The translations under genes and the position numbers were made by a program. This document shows positions 54,158 through 63,556 of a stretch of 64,000 nucleotides of DNA, in pieces. The DNA is from Roseiarcus fermentans (GTDB taxonomy: Bacteria; Pseudomonadota; Alphaproteobacteria; Rhizobiales; Beijerinckiaceae). The stretch's first letter is position 1. The number at the start of each line of letters is the position of its first letter. The DNA lies in assembly GCF_003315135.1 (NCBI RefSeq), contig NZ_QNRK01000010.1:62001-126000 (forward strand). Reading direction: 5' to 3'. The notes below the pieces were generated by a model. It ran no database searches. It worked only from the letters and a program-made list of their open reading frames with translations, and was not told where the DNA came from.

Positions 54158-55645
54158 CTAAAGTCCCAGCCGCGTCTTCAGCGCGTCGCTGACCGCCTGC
54201 GGATTGGCCTTGCCGCCGGTCGCCTTCATCACCTGGCCGACGAACCAGCCGAGCATGCCGGGCTTGGCTCGCGCCTGCTCGGCCTTGTCGGGATTGGCGG
54301 CGATGACCGCGCCGACCGCGGCGTCGATCGCGCCGGTGTCGGTCACCTGGCGCAGGCCGCGCGCCTCCACCAGCGCGCGCGGGTCGGCGCCGCGGTCGGG
54401 CCCGAGCAGCATGACCAGCAGGTCCTTGGCGATCTTGCCGGAGATCACGCCCTCGCAGATCAGGTCGACGAGGGTCGCGAGCGACGCGGCGGAGAGGCCC
54501 GCGTCGGCGACGCCGACGCCCTGCGCGTTGGCCTGCGCCGAGAGGTCGCCCATCAGCCAGTTCGCCACCGCCTTGGCGTCGCGTTGCGCGCCGCCGTGGT
54601 TGACGGCGCTCTCGAAGAAGTCGGCGGTCTCGCGTTCGGCGACGATCACCGCGGCGTCGTAGGCGGAGAGCCCGTAGTCGGCGATCAAGCGCGCCTTCTT
54701 GGCGTCCGGCAACTCGGGCAGGAAGGCGGCGAGCGCGTCGATCCATTCGCCGTCGAGTTCGAGCGGCAAGAGATCGGGGTCGGGGAAGTAGCGATAGTCG
54801 TGCGCCTCTTCCTTGGAGCGCATCGAGCGCGTCTCGCCGCGCGCGGGATCGAACAGCCTGGTTTCCTGCTGGATCGTTCCGCCGTCCTCGATGATCTCGA
54901 TCTGGCGGCGCGCCTCGGTGTCGATCGCCTGGCCGATGAAGCGGATCGAGTTGACGTTCTTGATCTCGCAGCGGGTGCCGAGCGGTTCGCCCGGCCGGCG
55001 CACCGATACGTTGACGTCGGCGCGCAGGCTGCCCTTCTCCATGTCGCCGTCGCACGAGCCGATGTAGCGCAGGATCGTGCGCAGCTTGCCGACATAGGCC
55101 TTGGCCTCGTCGGCCGAGCGCAGGTCGGGCTTGGAGACGATCTCCATCAGCGCCACGCCCGAGCGGTTGAGGTCGACGAAGCTCATGGTCGGCGACTGGT
55201 CGTGCAGCGACTTGCCCGCGTCCTGCTCGAGATGCAGGCGCTCGATGCCGACCCGGATCGCGTAGTCCGGCGTCAGGTCGACCTGGATCTCGCCTTCGCC
55301 GACGATCGGGCTCTTGTACTGCGAGATCTGATAGCCCTGCGGCAGGTCGGGGTAGAAGTAGTTCTTGCGGTCGAAGGTCGAGCGCTTGTTGATCTGCGCC
55401 TTCAGCGCCAGCCCGGTGCGCACCGCCTGCGCCACGCACTCGCGGTTGATCACCGGCAGCATGCCCGGCATCGCCGCGTCGACCAGCGACACATGCGTGT
55501 TGGGTTCGCCGCCGAACTCGGTCGAGGCGCCGGAAAAGAGTTTTGCCCGCGACGTCACCTGGGCGTGGACCTCGAGGCCGATCACGGTCTCCCAGTCGCC
55601 CGTCGCGCCCTTGAGGAGTTTGGCGTTGCCGGTCTGAACGGTCAT
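54158..55645 (-). CDS. gatB: Aspartyl/glutamyl-tRNA amidotransferase subunit B
   Basis: GatB (495 residues) activates and amidates Glu on Glu-tRNA(Gln) or Asp on Asp-tRNA(Asn), with ammonia from GatA. The motifs [60 protein letters not shown] and [20 protein letters not shown] are as in the family. The YqeY-like tail ends in [20 protein letters not shown]. The ATG at 55645 has no strong ribosome site. A hypothetical gene lies between it and gatA. Confidence 0.96.
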   Translation of the reverse strand: MTVQTGNAKLLKGATGDWETVIGLEVHAQVTSRAKLFSGASTEFGGEPNTHVSLVDAAMPGMLPVINRECVAQAVRTGLALKAQINKRSTFDRKNYFYPDLPQGYQISQYKSPIVGEGEIQVDLTPDYAIRVGIERLHLEQDAGKSLHDQSPTMSFVDLNRSGVALMEIVSKPDLRSADEAKAYVGKLRTILRYIGSCDGDMEKGSLRADVNVSVRRPGEPLGTRCEIKNVNSIRFIGQAIDTEARRQIEIIEDGGTIQQETRLFDPARGETRSMRSKEEAHDYRYFPDPDLLPLELDGEWIDALAAFLPELPDAKKARLIADYGLSAYDAAVIVAERETADFFESAVNHGGAQRDAKAVANWLMGDLSAQANAQGVGVADAGLSAASLATLVDLICEGVISGKIAKDLLVMLLGPDRGADPRALVEARGLRQVTDTGAIDAAVGAVIAANPDKAEQARAKPGMLGWFVGQVMKATGGKANPQAVSDALKTRLGL

Positions 55646-55730
55646 GGCGTCCCCGTCTGTCGGTTGTCGATCGCGGCCCTGCGGCCCTGGTGTGTCCGCC
55701 CCGGGGGCCCGGCTGGCGACAGCGGCGCCG

Positions 55731-56183
55731 TCATCGCCCCACCACGTGGTCGCGATAGCGCCGCCAGCCGTCGAAGCCCTCGGTCAGCGCAGCGTAGAGT
55801 TCGTCCGCGTCGCCGACATGGATGACCGGCTGACTCTTCCTGAGGTCCTTCGGCAGATCCGTGTCCTTCGTCTCCTCGACGAGGCATGTGATGCCCGGAG
55901 CAATCACCGTCGCCTGTCCGGCGACGGCCGCCTCGTACAGGAAACGGGCCGCGACGGGCGTGAAACCGCGAAAGGCGAACATCGGCCCATCGAACGGTTC
56001 CGAGCCGTCGAGGGGAGCCGAGTAGATCTCGATTTCGAGGCCGTCCCGCAGCTTGCAGTCGTATCCATGTTCCTTTCGCTGCAGCGTTTCGCAATAGCGC
56101 TCGAACACGGCGAGGACGGGTTTGGGATCGACGGGCGGCCAGAGTTCGTTTTCGAAGTGCACGAAATAGACGTCCCAGCTCAT
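55731..56183 (-). CDS. Hypothetical protein between gatA and gatB
   Basis: This 150-residue soluble protein starts [20 protein letters not shown]. It has no membrane segment or signal peptide and ends in [18 protein letters not shown]. The sequence is coherent and acidic, with no motif I can name; small immunity-like proteins have a similar plan, but this is only a guess. It lies in the gat gene row, 19 bases after gatA, so it should be co-transcribed with gatA and gatB. Confidence 0.72.
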   Translation of the reverse strand: MSWDVYFVHFENELWPPVDPKPVLAVFERYCETLQRKEHGYDCKLRDGLEIEIYSAPLDGSEPFDGPMFAFRGFTPVAARFLYEAAVAGQATVIAPGITCLVEETKDTDLPKDLRKSQPVIHVGDADELYAALTEGFDGWRRYRDHVVGR

Positions 56184-56202
56184 CGCGGGCTCCCCGGGCG
56201 GC

Positions 56203-57726
56203 TCACGCCCACCATGCTTCCGGCGGGGAAAACCGCCCGGCCGCCTGTTCGATCGCCTCGCCGAGGGCGAACAGCGTCTCCTCGTCGAACGGCCGGCCGA
56301 TCAGCTGCAGGCCGAGCGGCAGGCCGTCGGCGGAGAGCCCGGCCGGCGTGACCAGCCCCGGCAGCCCGGCCATGTTGACCGTCACGGTGAAGACGTCGTT
56401 GAGGTACATCTCGACCGGATCGGCCGACGCCATGGCGCCGATGGCGAAGGCGGGCGAGGGCGTCGCCGGCGTCAGGATGGCGTCGACGCCATTGCCGAAC
56501 GCGATCTCGAAGTCGCGCTTGATCAGGGTGCGGATTTTTTGCGCCCGCAGGTAGTAGGCGTCGTAATAGCCGGCCGACAGCACGTAGGTGCCGATCATCA
56601 GGCGGCGCCTGACCTCCGGGCCGAAGCCGCTGGCGCGCGTCTTCTGGTAGAGGTCGACGATCTCGGAGGCGGGCTCGCGCAGGCCGTAGCGGACGCCGTC
56701 GTAGCGCGCCAGATTGCTCGACGCCTCGGCCGGCGCGACGATGTAATAGGCCGGCAGGGCGTGGCGGGTGTTGGGCAGGCTGACGTCGACGATCGTAGCG
56801 CCGGCCGCGCGCAGCCACTCGGCGCCCTTGGCCCACAGGGCCTCGATCTCCGGGTTCATGCCCTCGAGGCGGTATTCCTTCGGCACGCCGATCGTCAGGC
56901 CCTTGACCGAGCGTCCGACGGAGGCTTCGTAATCGGGCACGGGCGAGGGCGAGCAGGTCGAGTCCTTCGGGTCGGGCCCGGCCATCGAGCGCAGCATGAT
57001 CGCGGCGTCGCGCACGGTGCGCGCGAGCGGCCCGGCCTGATCGAGCGACGAGGCGAAGGCGACCATGCCCCAGCGCGAGCAGCGCCCGTAGGTCGGCTTG
57101 ATGCCGACGATGCCGGTGAGGGCTGCGGGCTGGCGGATCGAGCCGCCGGTGTCGCTGGCGGTTGCGGCGAGGCAGAGATGGGCGGCGACCGCCGAGGACG
57201 AGCCGCCCGAGGAGCCGCCGGGCGCCATCAGGCCGCGCTTGCCCTTGTCGGCGAGCGCGGCGCGCGCCTGGGTCGGGCTGAAATTCGGCGGCAGCCAGGG
57301 CGACGCGACCGGACCGTAGTACGAGGTCTCGTTCGACGAGCCCATGGCGAACTCGTCCATGTTGAGCTTGCCGAGCATCACCGCGCCGTCGCGCCACAAA
57401 TTGGCGGTGACGGTCGACTCGTAGGCCGGCTTGAAGCCGTCGAGAATGTGGCTGCAGGCCTGGGTGTGGACGCCTTCGGTGGCGTACAGGTCCTTGACGC
57501 CGATCGGCAGCCCTTCGAGCGGGCCGCCCTCGCCGCGGGCGAGGCGGGCGTCGCTGGCGTCCGCCATCGCGAGCGCCTTCTCGGCCGTCACCGCGACGAA
57601 GGCGTTGAGCCCCTTGGCCCGATCGATCGCCGCGAGATGCGCCGCGGTCAGGTCGCGGCTGGAGATCGCCCGGGATGCGAGCCGATCGCGCGCCTCGGCG
57701 AGCGTCAGGGAGGTGAGGTCGGTCAC
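56203..57726 (-). CDS. gatA: Aspartyl/glutamyl-tRNA amidotransferase subunit A
   Basis: GatA (507 residues) is the amidase subunit that frees ammonia from glutamine. The Ser-cisSer-Lys triad is visible: Lys in [14 protein letters not shown], cis-Ser in [20 protein letters not shown], and the nucleophile Ser in [20 protein letters not shown]. The fold continues through [20 protein letters not shown]. The ATG at 57726 is 61 bases after gatC. The order gatC-gatA-gatB is kept, but with one extra gene before gatB. Confidence 0.96.
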   Translation of the reverse strand: MTDLTSLTLAEARDRLASRAISSRDLTAAHLAAIDRAKGLNAFVAVTAEKALAMADASDARLARGEGGPLEGLPIGVKDLYATEGVHTQACSHILDGFKPAYESTVTANLWRDGAVMLGKLNMDEFAMGSSNETSYYGPVASPWLPPNFSPTQARAALADKGKRGLMAPGGSSGGSSSAVAAHLCLAATASDTGGSIRQPAALTGIVGIKPTYGRCSRWGMVAFASSLDQAGPLARTVRDAAIMLRSMAGPDPKDSTCSPSPVPDYEASVGRSVKGLTIGVPKEYRLEGMNPEIEALWAKGAEWLRAAGATIVDVSLPNTRHALPAYYIVAPAEASSNLARYDGVRYGLREPASEIVDLYQKTRASGFGPEVRRRLMIGTYVLSAGYYDAYYLRAQKIRTLIKRDFEIAFGNGVDAILTPATPSPAFAIGAMASADPVEMYLNDVFTVTVNMAGLPGLVTPAGLSADGLPLGLQLIGRPFDEETLFALGEAIEQAAGRFSPPEAWWA

Positions 57727-57787
57727 GGGCTTGTCCTTGGGCGTGTCCGGAAACGGGACTTTGTGCGCGGCGAGACGGCGGCGGCGG

Positions 57788-58075
57788 TCATTCGATCACT
57801 TTGGGAACCAGAAAGAAGCCGTCTTCGGTCAGGGGCGCGTTGGCCAGCACCTTGGCGGCGATCTCGCCGTCGGTCACGACGTCGTCGCGCATCGGCAGCC
57901 GCATCGGCGTCACCGAGGTCATCGGCTCGACGCCCTCGACGTCGACTTCGCCGAGCGCCTCGACGAAGGCGAGGATGGCGTTGATCTCGTGCTGCAGATG
58001 CGGGATCTCCGCTTCGCTCACGCCGATGCGCGCGAGATGCGCGATGCGGCGAACGGCGGCGAGATCGACGGACAT
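57788..58075 (-). CDS. gatC: Aspartyl/glutamyl-tRNA amidotransferase subunit C
   Basis: GatC (95 residues) stabilises the GatA-GatB complex. The family pattern is [20 protein letters not shown], then [20 protein letters not shown] and [20 protein letters not shown]. It ends in [11 protein letters not shown], the typical closing motif. The ATG at 58075 follows GAGGAGCCTTCG. It is the first gene of the gat row, and the restriction-modification module starts divergently about 340 bases upstream. Confidence 0.95.
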   Translation of the reverse strand: MSVDLAAVRRIAHLARIGVSEAEIPHLQHEINAILAFVEALGEVDVEGVEPMTSVTPMRLPMRDDVVTDGEIAAKVLANAPLTEDGFFLVPKVIE

Positions 58076-58414
58076 CGAAGGCTCCTCGGGACCAGTCTTG
58101 CGGGAAAGAGGCCCCTATACATCGCGGAGATTGCGCTGGCAAACCGGGGGCGCGGTGGGCGGTCGCGTTCCGGTCTGGACATCATATTGCCGGTTGCCAG
58201 CCGCGGCGGGCGGCGCTCCGTGATGTCGACGCGAAAGCGGAACCAGCAACGGCAAAGCGGTGACACGTGATCGGCGGTCGAAGGGATCGGTCGATCCGCT
58301 TCGGCGCGGTGGCACCTTCACGCGGACCAGACCGCGAGAGAAGGCCGTTGACAACTCGGGTTTCCAATGTGAGAACATACAGGGAACTAATTGTTCGTTC
58401 GTCGGGGATATGGG
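58076..58414. other. Region between gatC and the methyltransferase gene
   Basis: About 340 bases contain the gatC promoter and that of the restriction-modification genes. A TTGACA box at 58348-58353 and a palindromic GAAC-TAATT-GTTC stretch near 58384-58396 lie just before the methyltransferase, but no good -10 box at the usual spacing is obvious. GC content falls on the methyltransferase side, marking the border of the module. Confidence 0.45.
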
Positions 58415-59518
58415 ATGACCGATTGTGCCCTTCCTGCCAACAGTCGAATCGTCGTGTCCATGTTGCGTGCTGAAAAGAGTTTTACCTTTATCGACCTGTT
58501 CGCGGGCATTGGCGGACTGCGTCGCGGATTCGAGAGCATCGGCGGGCGCTGTGTCTTCACGAGCGAATGGGACCGCTTCTCGAGAGAAACCTATGAGGCG
58601 AACTTCCACGACAACCGCGAGGTCGAGGGTGACATCCGCCCGTTCGCCGAGACTCCTGAGTTGATCCCCGAGCACGACGTTCTACTTGCTGGGTTTCCTT
58701 GTCAGCCATTCAGCATCGCAGGCGTATCGAAGAAGAATGCTTTGGGGCGCCCGCACGGATTTTTGTGTGACACGCAGGGCACGCTCTTTTTTGACACAGC
58801 ACAAATCATTGCTCATCACCGTCCGACGGCATTTCTGCTTGAGAACGTCAAAAACCTTGAGAGCCATGATGGTGGTAAGACTTTCGCTACTATCATGCAC
58901 GTCTTGACGCAGGAACTCGGTTACCATGTGTCGACGAGGGTGATCTCGTCCGAGCACTGGGTGCCGCAGCGCCGCAAGCGCATTTTCATCGTGGGATTCC
59001 GCGACAAGAGTTCATTCGACATTAACAAACTCAAGCTGCCAGAGGACGAAGGCCCGACCCTTGGCTCGATCCTGGAACACGATGTCGACTCGAAATACAC
59101 GTTAACGCCGCATCTATGGAAGTATCTCCAAGACTATGCAGCTAAGCACGCCAGAGCAGGCAATGGGTTCGGATGCAGTGTCTTCGGCCCGGACGATGTA
59201 ACGAGGACCTTGTCGGCACGCTATTACAAAGACGGAAGCGAGATCCTCGTCAGCCAGGGTGAGGGAAAGATTCCGCGCCGCCTCACGCCGCGAGAGTGCG
59301 CTCGGCTGATGGGCTATCCCGATAGCCACAAGATCCCGGTCTCCGACACGCAGGCTTATCGCCAATTCGGTAATTCCGTAGTCGTTCCCGCTGTGAAGTT
59401 CATCGCCCGGAACATGAAAAGGCATATCTATGCCGCAGTGGACGCGGAACGGCCAGAAGCCGCGCCGATCCGCAAGGTGACGCGTCCCGACCGCCAGGCG
59501 GCTGAGGCCCATGGCTGA
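58415..59518 (+). CDS. DNA (cytosine-5) methyltransferase of an EcoRII-like system
   Basis: This enzyme (367 residues from the ATG at 58415) methylates cytosine at C5 and protects DNA from the restriction enzyme two genes downstream. Motif I is [20 protein letters not shown], motif IV with the catalytic Cys [20 protein letters not shown], motif [22 protein letters not shown], motif [17 protein letters not shown] and motif [21 protein letters not shown]. It resembles Dcm/EcoRII methyltransferases but lacks their long N-terminal part. An in-frame ATG at 58460 ([10 protein letters not shown]) is an alternative. GC is lower than in flanking genes. Confidence 0.93.
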   Translation: MTDCALPANSRIVVSMLRAEKSFTFIDLFAGIGGLRRGFESIGGRCVFTSEWDRFSRETYEANFHDNREVEGDIRPFAETPELIPEHDVLLAGFPCQPFSIAGVSKKNALGRPHGFLCDTQGTLFFDTAQIIAHHRPTAFLLENVKNLESHDGGKTFATIMHVLTQELGYHVSTRVISSEHWVPQRRKRIFIVGFRDKSSFDINKLKLPEDEGPTLGSILEHDVDSKYTLTPHLWKYLQDYAAKHARAGNGFGCSVFGPDDVTRTLSARYYKDGSEILVSQGEGKIPRRLTPRECARLMGYPDSHKIPVSDTQAYRQFGNSVVVPAVKFIARNMKRHIYAAVDAERPEAAPIRKVTRPDRQAAEAHG

Positions 59519-59966
59519 CAGCGTTCCGCCGTCCGTCCGCAGTCGAATGATGTCTGGGATCAAAGCCAAGAACACGCGCCCCGAGATGGTGCTGCGCCGC
59601 GGCCTGCACGCGGCTGGATTTCGATATCGCCTACACGTCGAAGATCTTCCCGGAAAACCAGATCTGGTCTTCCCAAGTCGGCGCGCGGTGATATTCGCGC
59701 ATGGTTGCTTTTGGCATGGCCACAACTGCCCGCTATTCGTCTGGCCTAAGACCCGCCCGGACTGGTGGCGCGCAAAGATCGCCCGCAACCGCGAGGTCGA
59801 CGCCAGCGCTGTTCGTGTCCTGACGTCCGCTGGGTGGCGCATCGGCGTGGTTTGGGAGTGCAGCTTCAAAGGACCTCGGCGTCTCCCCATCGAATCCGTT
59901 ATCGAATCCTGCGCCGATTGGCTCAGGTCGGGTGCAAATTCTCTTGAGATCAGAGGTCTTGAATGA
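59511..59966 (+). CDS. vsr: Very short patch repair (Vsr) endonuclease
   Basis: Vsr (151 residues) nicks at T:G mismatches formed by deamination of 5-methylcytosine and starts short-patch repair, so it protects sites modified by the methyltransferase. The signature [20 protein letters not shown], then the catalytic Asp in [20 protein letters not shown], and the zinc and catalytic His/Cys in [13 protein letters not shown] are present. It overlaps the methyltransferase end by eight bases and the next gene by four, so the three are translated together. Confidence 0.95.
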   Translation: MADSVPPSVRSRMMSGIKAKNTRPEMVLRRGLHAAGFRYRLHVEDLPGKPDLVFPSRRAVIFAHGCFWHGHNCPLFVWPKTRPDWWRAKIARNREVDASAVRVLTSAGWRIGVVWECSFKGPRRLPIESVIESCADWLRSGANSLEIRGLE

Positions 59967-61183
59967 CGATTCGTCGCGGGCTTTTGAGCGATCTGTTCGT
60001 GGGGGTTGTTGCGAAGCGGCTCACCCTCGTCGAGGTCGTAACCGACCGGTCGAACCAGCACGAATTCCAAGGGACGCGCGCGCTACGAAAGCTGTTCGGC
60101 GACGAGGACCAGCGCCAGATCGAGACCCGCTTCGTCTGGCTGGGGGCCGAGCAGGAAGGGTTTTCCGAAGATGGCTTCGTGTCGTGGAGCAACGTCCGCA
60201 AGGGTAAGCCCCGCGCCCCTGAGTACCACCTCTATTACAGCAGCAATGCTGTGACGACTGCAATGCAACCGGGTGACACGATGTTCCTCGCCCGGCGTCC
60301 CGATGGTTCCGTCCTCGTTGTCATCACGCCTGGTTCCAGCACGGTAAACTCGCAGCTCATGTGGCTCTTCGGCATCGACGAGCAGATAGAACTATTGGAA
60401 GAATACAAAGACATTAAGCATGAGCGGCAGGCAGAGTTAGACTTCGCCGCGCGATACGTCCTCGACGAGCTCGGCATCGAGATCGAGGAGTCCGAGAGCG
60501 ACTTCCTAGATAACCTTCTCGTGCCTTTCGGCAAGGCCTTTCCGACAACGGCGGCGTTCTCGGCGCTTGCGCGGTCGTCGCTGCCGGAGATTGACCCGCT
60601 CGACGGTGCCGACGCGGCCCTCATGGCGTGGCTTGAGCGCGAGGAGGCGCTGTTCCGGCGGTTGGAACGGGCCATCGTTTCAGAGCGGCTCAAGTCAGGT
60701 TTCATCGCGGGCGAGGATGCCGACGTCGACGGCTTCATCTCGTTCAGTCTGTCGGTCCAAAACAGGCGCAAGAGCAGGGCTGGGCAGAGCCTCGAAAACC
60801 ACCTTGAGACGATTTTCAAGGCGCGCAAGCTCAAGTTCGACCGGGGCGCGACGACTGAGGGTAAGAAAAAGCCTGACTTCCTGTTCCCCGGCGGTGATGC
60901 CTACCGTGACGAAACGTTCCCGGCGGAAAAGTTGACGCTGCTCGGATCGAAATCGACCTGCAAGGACCGATGGCGGCAGGTCGTATCGGAGGGCGCGCGG
61001 GTGAAGGGCAAACACCTGATCACTTTGGAGCCGTCGATCTCCGAAACGCAGACGGACGAAATGAAGTCTTTCGAATTGCAACTCATATTGCCTAAGGCAC
61101 TTCATTCAACGTACAGACCTGCGCAGCAGGCGTGGTTGATGGACCTTGCGGGATTCCTTGCACTTGTTGAAAGCCGCCGTTAG
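59963..61183 (+). CDS. EcoRII-like type II restriction endonuclease
   Basis: This 406-residue enzyme has the two-domain plan of EcoRII. The N-terminal effector-binding domain (about residues 1-170) has VEVVTDRSNQHEFQGTRALR and YHLYYSSNAVTTAMQPGDTM. The C-terminal catalytic domain has RRKSRAGQSLENHLETIFKA, KKPDFLFPGGDAYRDETFPA with the Asp and Tyr, and LGSKSTCKDRWRQVVSEGAR with the catalytic Lys, as in the EcoRII-C family. EcoRII itself cuts CCWGG and needs two sites; the same target is likely but not provable here. It starts inside the vsr stop (ATGA). Confidence 0.93.
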   Translation: MTIRRGLLSDLFVGVVAKRLTLVEVVTDRSNQHEFQGTRALRKLFGDEDQRQIETRFVWLGAEQEGFSEDGFVSWSNVRKGKPRAPEYHLYYSSNAVTTAMQPGDTMFLARRPDGSVLVVITPGSSTVNSQLMWLFGIDEQIELLEEYKDIKHERQAELDFAARYVLDELGIEIEESESDFLDNLLVPFGKAFPTTAAFSALARSSLPEIDPLDGADAALMAWLEREEALFRRLERAIVSERLKSGFIAGEDADVDGFISFSLSVQNRRKSRAGQSLENHLETIFKARKLKFDRGATTEGKKKPDFLFPGGDAYRDETFPAEKLTLLGSKSTCKDRWRQVVSEGARVKGKHLITLEPSISETQTDEMKSFELQLILPKALHSTYRPAQQAWLMDLAGFLALVESRR

Positions 61184-61304
61184 GGCTCATTTCATTCGAC
61201 AATTTGGAAGGCCATTAGTGCCGCGGTGTCCTGGCTCGCGGAGCCCGCCCGTCGCGCCGGGCGCCGTTCGACAGGCGCCCGCCGCCGTGCTAGCGGCTCG
61301 GGCG

Positions 61305-61796
61305 ATGAATCGCCCGCTTCTCCTCGAAGACCTGGCCGCGCGCCTGCCCGCCAAGGCGCGCCTGATCGGCATCGACTTGGGCACGAAGACGATCGGGCTG
61401 GCGCTGTCCGACGTCGAGCGGCGGCTGGCTTCGCCGCTGAGGACATTGCCCCGAACCGTGTTCCAGAAGGACGCCGACGCGCTGCTCGCGATCTTCGCCG
61501 AATTCGAGATCGCCGCCCTGGTGCTCGGCCTGCCGCTCGATCTCGAGGGGCGCGACGGGCCGCGGGCGCAATCGACCCGCGCCTTCGCGCGCAACCTCGC
61601 GACCCGAACCGATCTGCCGATCGCCTTCTGGGACGAGCGGTTCTCCACCGCCGTCGTGCTCCGGTCGCTGATCGAGAACGACGTATCGAGGGCGAGGCGG
61701 GCGGAAGTGATCGACAAGATGGCCGCGGCCTACATTCTCCAGGGCGCCCTCGACCGGCTGGCGGCGCTCGCCGCCGGGCGGGGAACGCCCGGCTGA
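61305..61796 (+). CDS. ruvX: Holliday junction resolvase-like protein RuvX/YqgF
   Basis: RuvX (163 residues) is an RNase H-fold nuclease linked to 16S rRNA 5'-end processing and Holliday junction resolution. The motif KARLIGIDLGTKTIGLALSD carries the first Asp; LVLGLPLDLEGRDGPRAQST and IAFWDERFSTAVV follow, and a C-terminal Asp lies in RRAEVIDKMAAAYILQGALD. The ATG at 61305 is chosen because the family starts about there. It lies just after the restriction gene on the same strand; in relatives it usually faces gatC directly. Confidence 0.93.
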   Translation: MNRPLLLEDLAARLPAKARLIGIDLGTKTIGLALSDVERRLASPLRTLPRTVFQKDADALLAIFAEFEIAALVLGLPLDLEGRDGPRAQSTRAFARNLATRTDLPIAFWDERFSTAVVLRSLIENDVSRARRAEVIDKMAAAYILQGALDRLAALAAGRGTPG

Positions 61797-61953
61797 GCCC
61801 GCGCGAAAGGCTGCCGCAAGGCTTGCGCACAACGGGAAAAAAGGCGTCTAATCGCGGCAGGGCGGGCAAAAGGTCGAATCGGCCGCGCGGACAGCGCGTG
61901 GCGTCCTCCTGCGTGCGCCACGGAATCGGCGTCGGTTCCGTCAACGCGTTCGG

Positions 61954-62304
61954 GTGACGGATGGCATGGTTGGCCGGAGCGGGGATTTGAAGCGCAAGGC
62001 CGCGGCCCGCGCGCTTCCGAAGCGCGACGACGCGGCGGGGGAGCGCGAAGCGGACGGGCCGGGCAGGGGCGTCGCCAGTCGCGAGGCGCTCGACGTCGCC
62101 AGCTACATATCCGACATGACCGCGCAACTCGAGGCGATGGCGCTCGCCGCCGGCCTCGATCTGCTCGGCTATTTCCTCGGCATGGCGCGCTCGGAGGCGG
62201 ACATGTTCGTGCGCACCAACGAGAGCGACGAGGACGACCACGGGCTCGACGGCCTTGCCGACGAGGGCCAGGCGGCGTTCGGCGGTCCGGAAGACGAGGA
62301 CTGA
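61954..62304 (+). CDS. Conserved hypothetical protein (small alphaproteobacterial type)
   Basis: This 116-residue protein has a basic, disordered-looking N-terminal part (GDLKRKAAARALPKRDDAAG), a helical core (ISDMTAQLEAMALAAGLDLL, GYFLGMARSEADMFVR), and an acidic tail (DEDDHGLDGLADEGQAAFGG). The core is the kind of short conserved helix found in many Hyphomicrobiales proteins of unknown function. An in-frame ATG at 61966 is an alternative start. It ends just before dprA, which is convergent. Confidence 0.7.
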   Translation: MTDGMVGRSGDLKRKAAARALPKRDDAAGEREADGPGRGVASREALDVASYISDMTAQLEAMALAAGLDLLGYFLGMARSEADMFVRTNESDEDDHGLDGLADEGQAAFGGPEDED

Positions 62305-62320
62305 AGCCGGCGCTGGGCGG

Positions 62321-63556
62321 TCACGCGGTCTCGTCGCCGGACGGCCGCAGCGCGACCCGGTCGCCGCCCGAGAACTCGACCCGTCCCGCGAGTTCGAGCT
62401 CCATCAGCGCGATGCGCACGTCCCGCGCCGGGAGATTGGCCGCGCGGGCGAGGTCGTCGAGCGTGATCGGCGCCGGGCCGAGCAGGTCGACGACGCTGTC
62501 GCGCGCCGCGTCCGCGCCGTCGCGGGCGAGATAGGCGGCGCCGGCCGCTTCGTCGAGTTCGTCGCCCGGCGTGACGCGCGGGATTCCTTCCGGGTCGACG
62601 CCGAGGAGCGGCTGCTCCCCCCAGAGCGGCTCGCCTGCGCCGCCCGCTTCGTCGAGCGCGGCGAACAGGTCGGCCGAATGCGCCGGGGCGAGCGCCGCCA
62701 CCACGTCCTCGGCCGAGGTGCACATGAGCGCGCCCTGCTTGAGAAGGTCGTTGGTCCCTTCGGCGCGGGGATCGAGCGGCGAACCGGGGGTGGCGAACAC
62801 CTGGCGGTTCTGCTCGAGGGCGAAGCGGGCGGTGATGAGCGAGCCCGAGCCGCGCGCCGCCTCGACCACCACCGTCCCGACCGCGAGCCCCGAGACGATG
62901 CGGTTGCGGCGCGGGAAGTCGCGCCCGCGCGGCTCCCACCCGATCGGCATTTCCGACACCACCGCGCCGTGCTCGACCATCCGCTCGATCAGCGGGATGG
63001 CGTCGTCGGGGTAGGGGCGGGCGTGGCCGCCGGCGAGCACCCCGACCGTCCCGGTTTCCAGGCTCGCGACATGGGCGCGGTGGTCGATGCCGCGCGCCAG
63101 CCCCGACACGATGACGTAGCCCGCCTGCCCGACGCCGCGCGCCAGCCGCTCGGCGAAGGTCAGCCCCGCAGCCGACGCGTTGCGCGATCCGACGATCGCC
63201 ACCGCCGGCTGCTGCAGCGCCTCCTCGCGCCCGCGAAACGCGAGCACCGGCGGGGCGGAGTCGATGCGGCGCAGGGCGGGGGGATAGTCGGACTCGCCGA
63301 GGGCGACGAAACGCACCCCGAGCGTGCGCGCGAGCGAAAGCTCGCGCTCGACCTCCTCGGCGGTGGCGACCCGGATCGTCCGCCGCGCCCCGCCGCGGCG
63401 GGCGAGGTCCGGCAGCGCCTCGAGCGCGGCCCGCGCCCCGCCGCAGGAATTCACCAAAGCGCGAAAGGTGCGCGGCCCGACGTTTTCGGAGCGGATCAGG
63501 CGCAGCCAGTCGAACAGCTGGTCGTCGGACAAGCGCGCGGGCGGCTTGGTCGCCAT
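62321..63556 (-). CDS. dprA: DNA-processing protein DprA (Smf)
   Basis: DprA (411 residues) loads RecA on incoming single-stranded DNA during transformation. The Rossmann core has PAVAIVGSRNASAAGLTFAE, VIVSGLARGIDHRAHVASLE, TVGVLAGGHARPYPDDAIPL, RGRDFPRRNRIVSGLAVGTV and VVEAARGSGSLITARFALEQ with FATPGSPLDPRAEGTNDLLK. A C-terminal winged-helix region (ITLDDLARAANLPARDVRIA) ends it. The ATG at 63556 overlaps the stop of plsY (TGATG), and a GTG one codon upstream is also in frame. Confidence 0.95.
   Translation of the reverse strand: MATKPPARLSDDQLFDWLRLIRSENVGPRTFRALVNSCGGARAALEALPDLARRGGARRTIRVATAEEVERELSLARTLGVRFVALGESDYPPALRRIDSAPPVLAFRGREEALQQPAVAIVGSRNASAAGLTFAERLARGVGQAGYVIVSGLARGIDHRAHVASLETGTVGVLAGGHARPYPDDAIPLIERMVEHGAVVSEMPIGWEPRGRDFPRRNRIVSGLAVGTVVVEAARGSGSLITARFALEQNRQVFATPGSPLDPRAEGTNDLLKQGALMCTSAEDVVAALAPAHSADLFAALDEAGGAGEPLWGEQPLLGVDPEGIPRVTPGDELDEAAGAAYLARDGADAARDSVVDLLGPAPITLDDLARAANLPARDVRIALMELELAGRVEFSGGDRVALRPSGDETA

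Noticed and set aside
53226-54161. Plus-strand open frame across the histone H1-like gene
   Set aside because: The Val/Ala-rich part is only the complement of the Lys/Ala repeats; the rest is Arg-rich chance sequence.
58348-58380. Sigma-70 promoter for the methyltransferase gene
   Set aside because: TTGACA is perfect but no acceptable -10 box lies 16-18 bases downstream, so it is only mentioned in the region note.
61192-62241. Minus-strand open frame opposite ruvX and the small hypothetical gene
   Set aside because: It is antisense to ruvX and made of Arg/Pro/Ala-rich residues without domain pattern.
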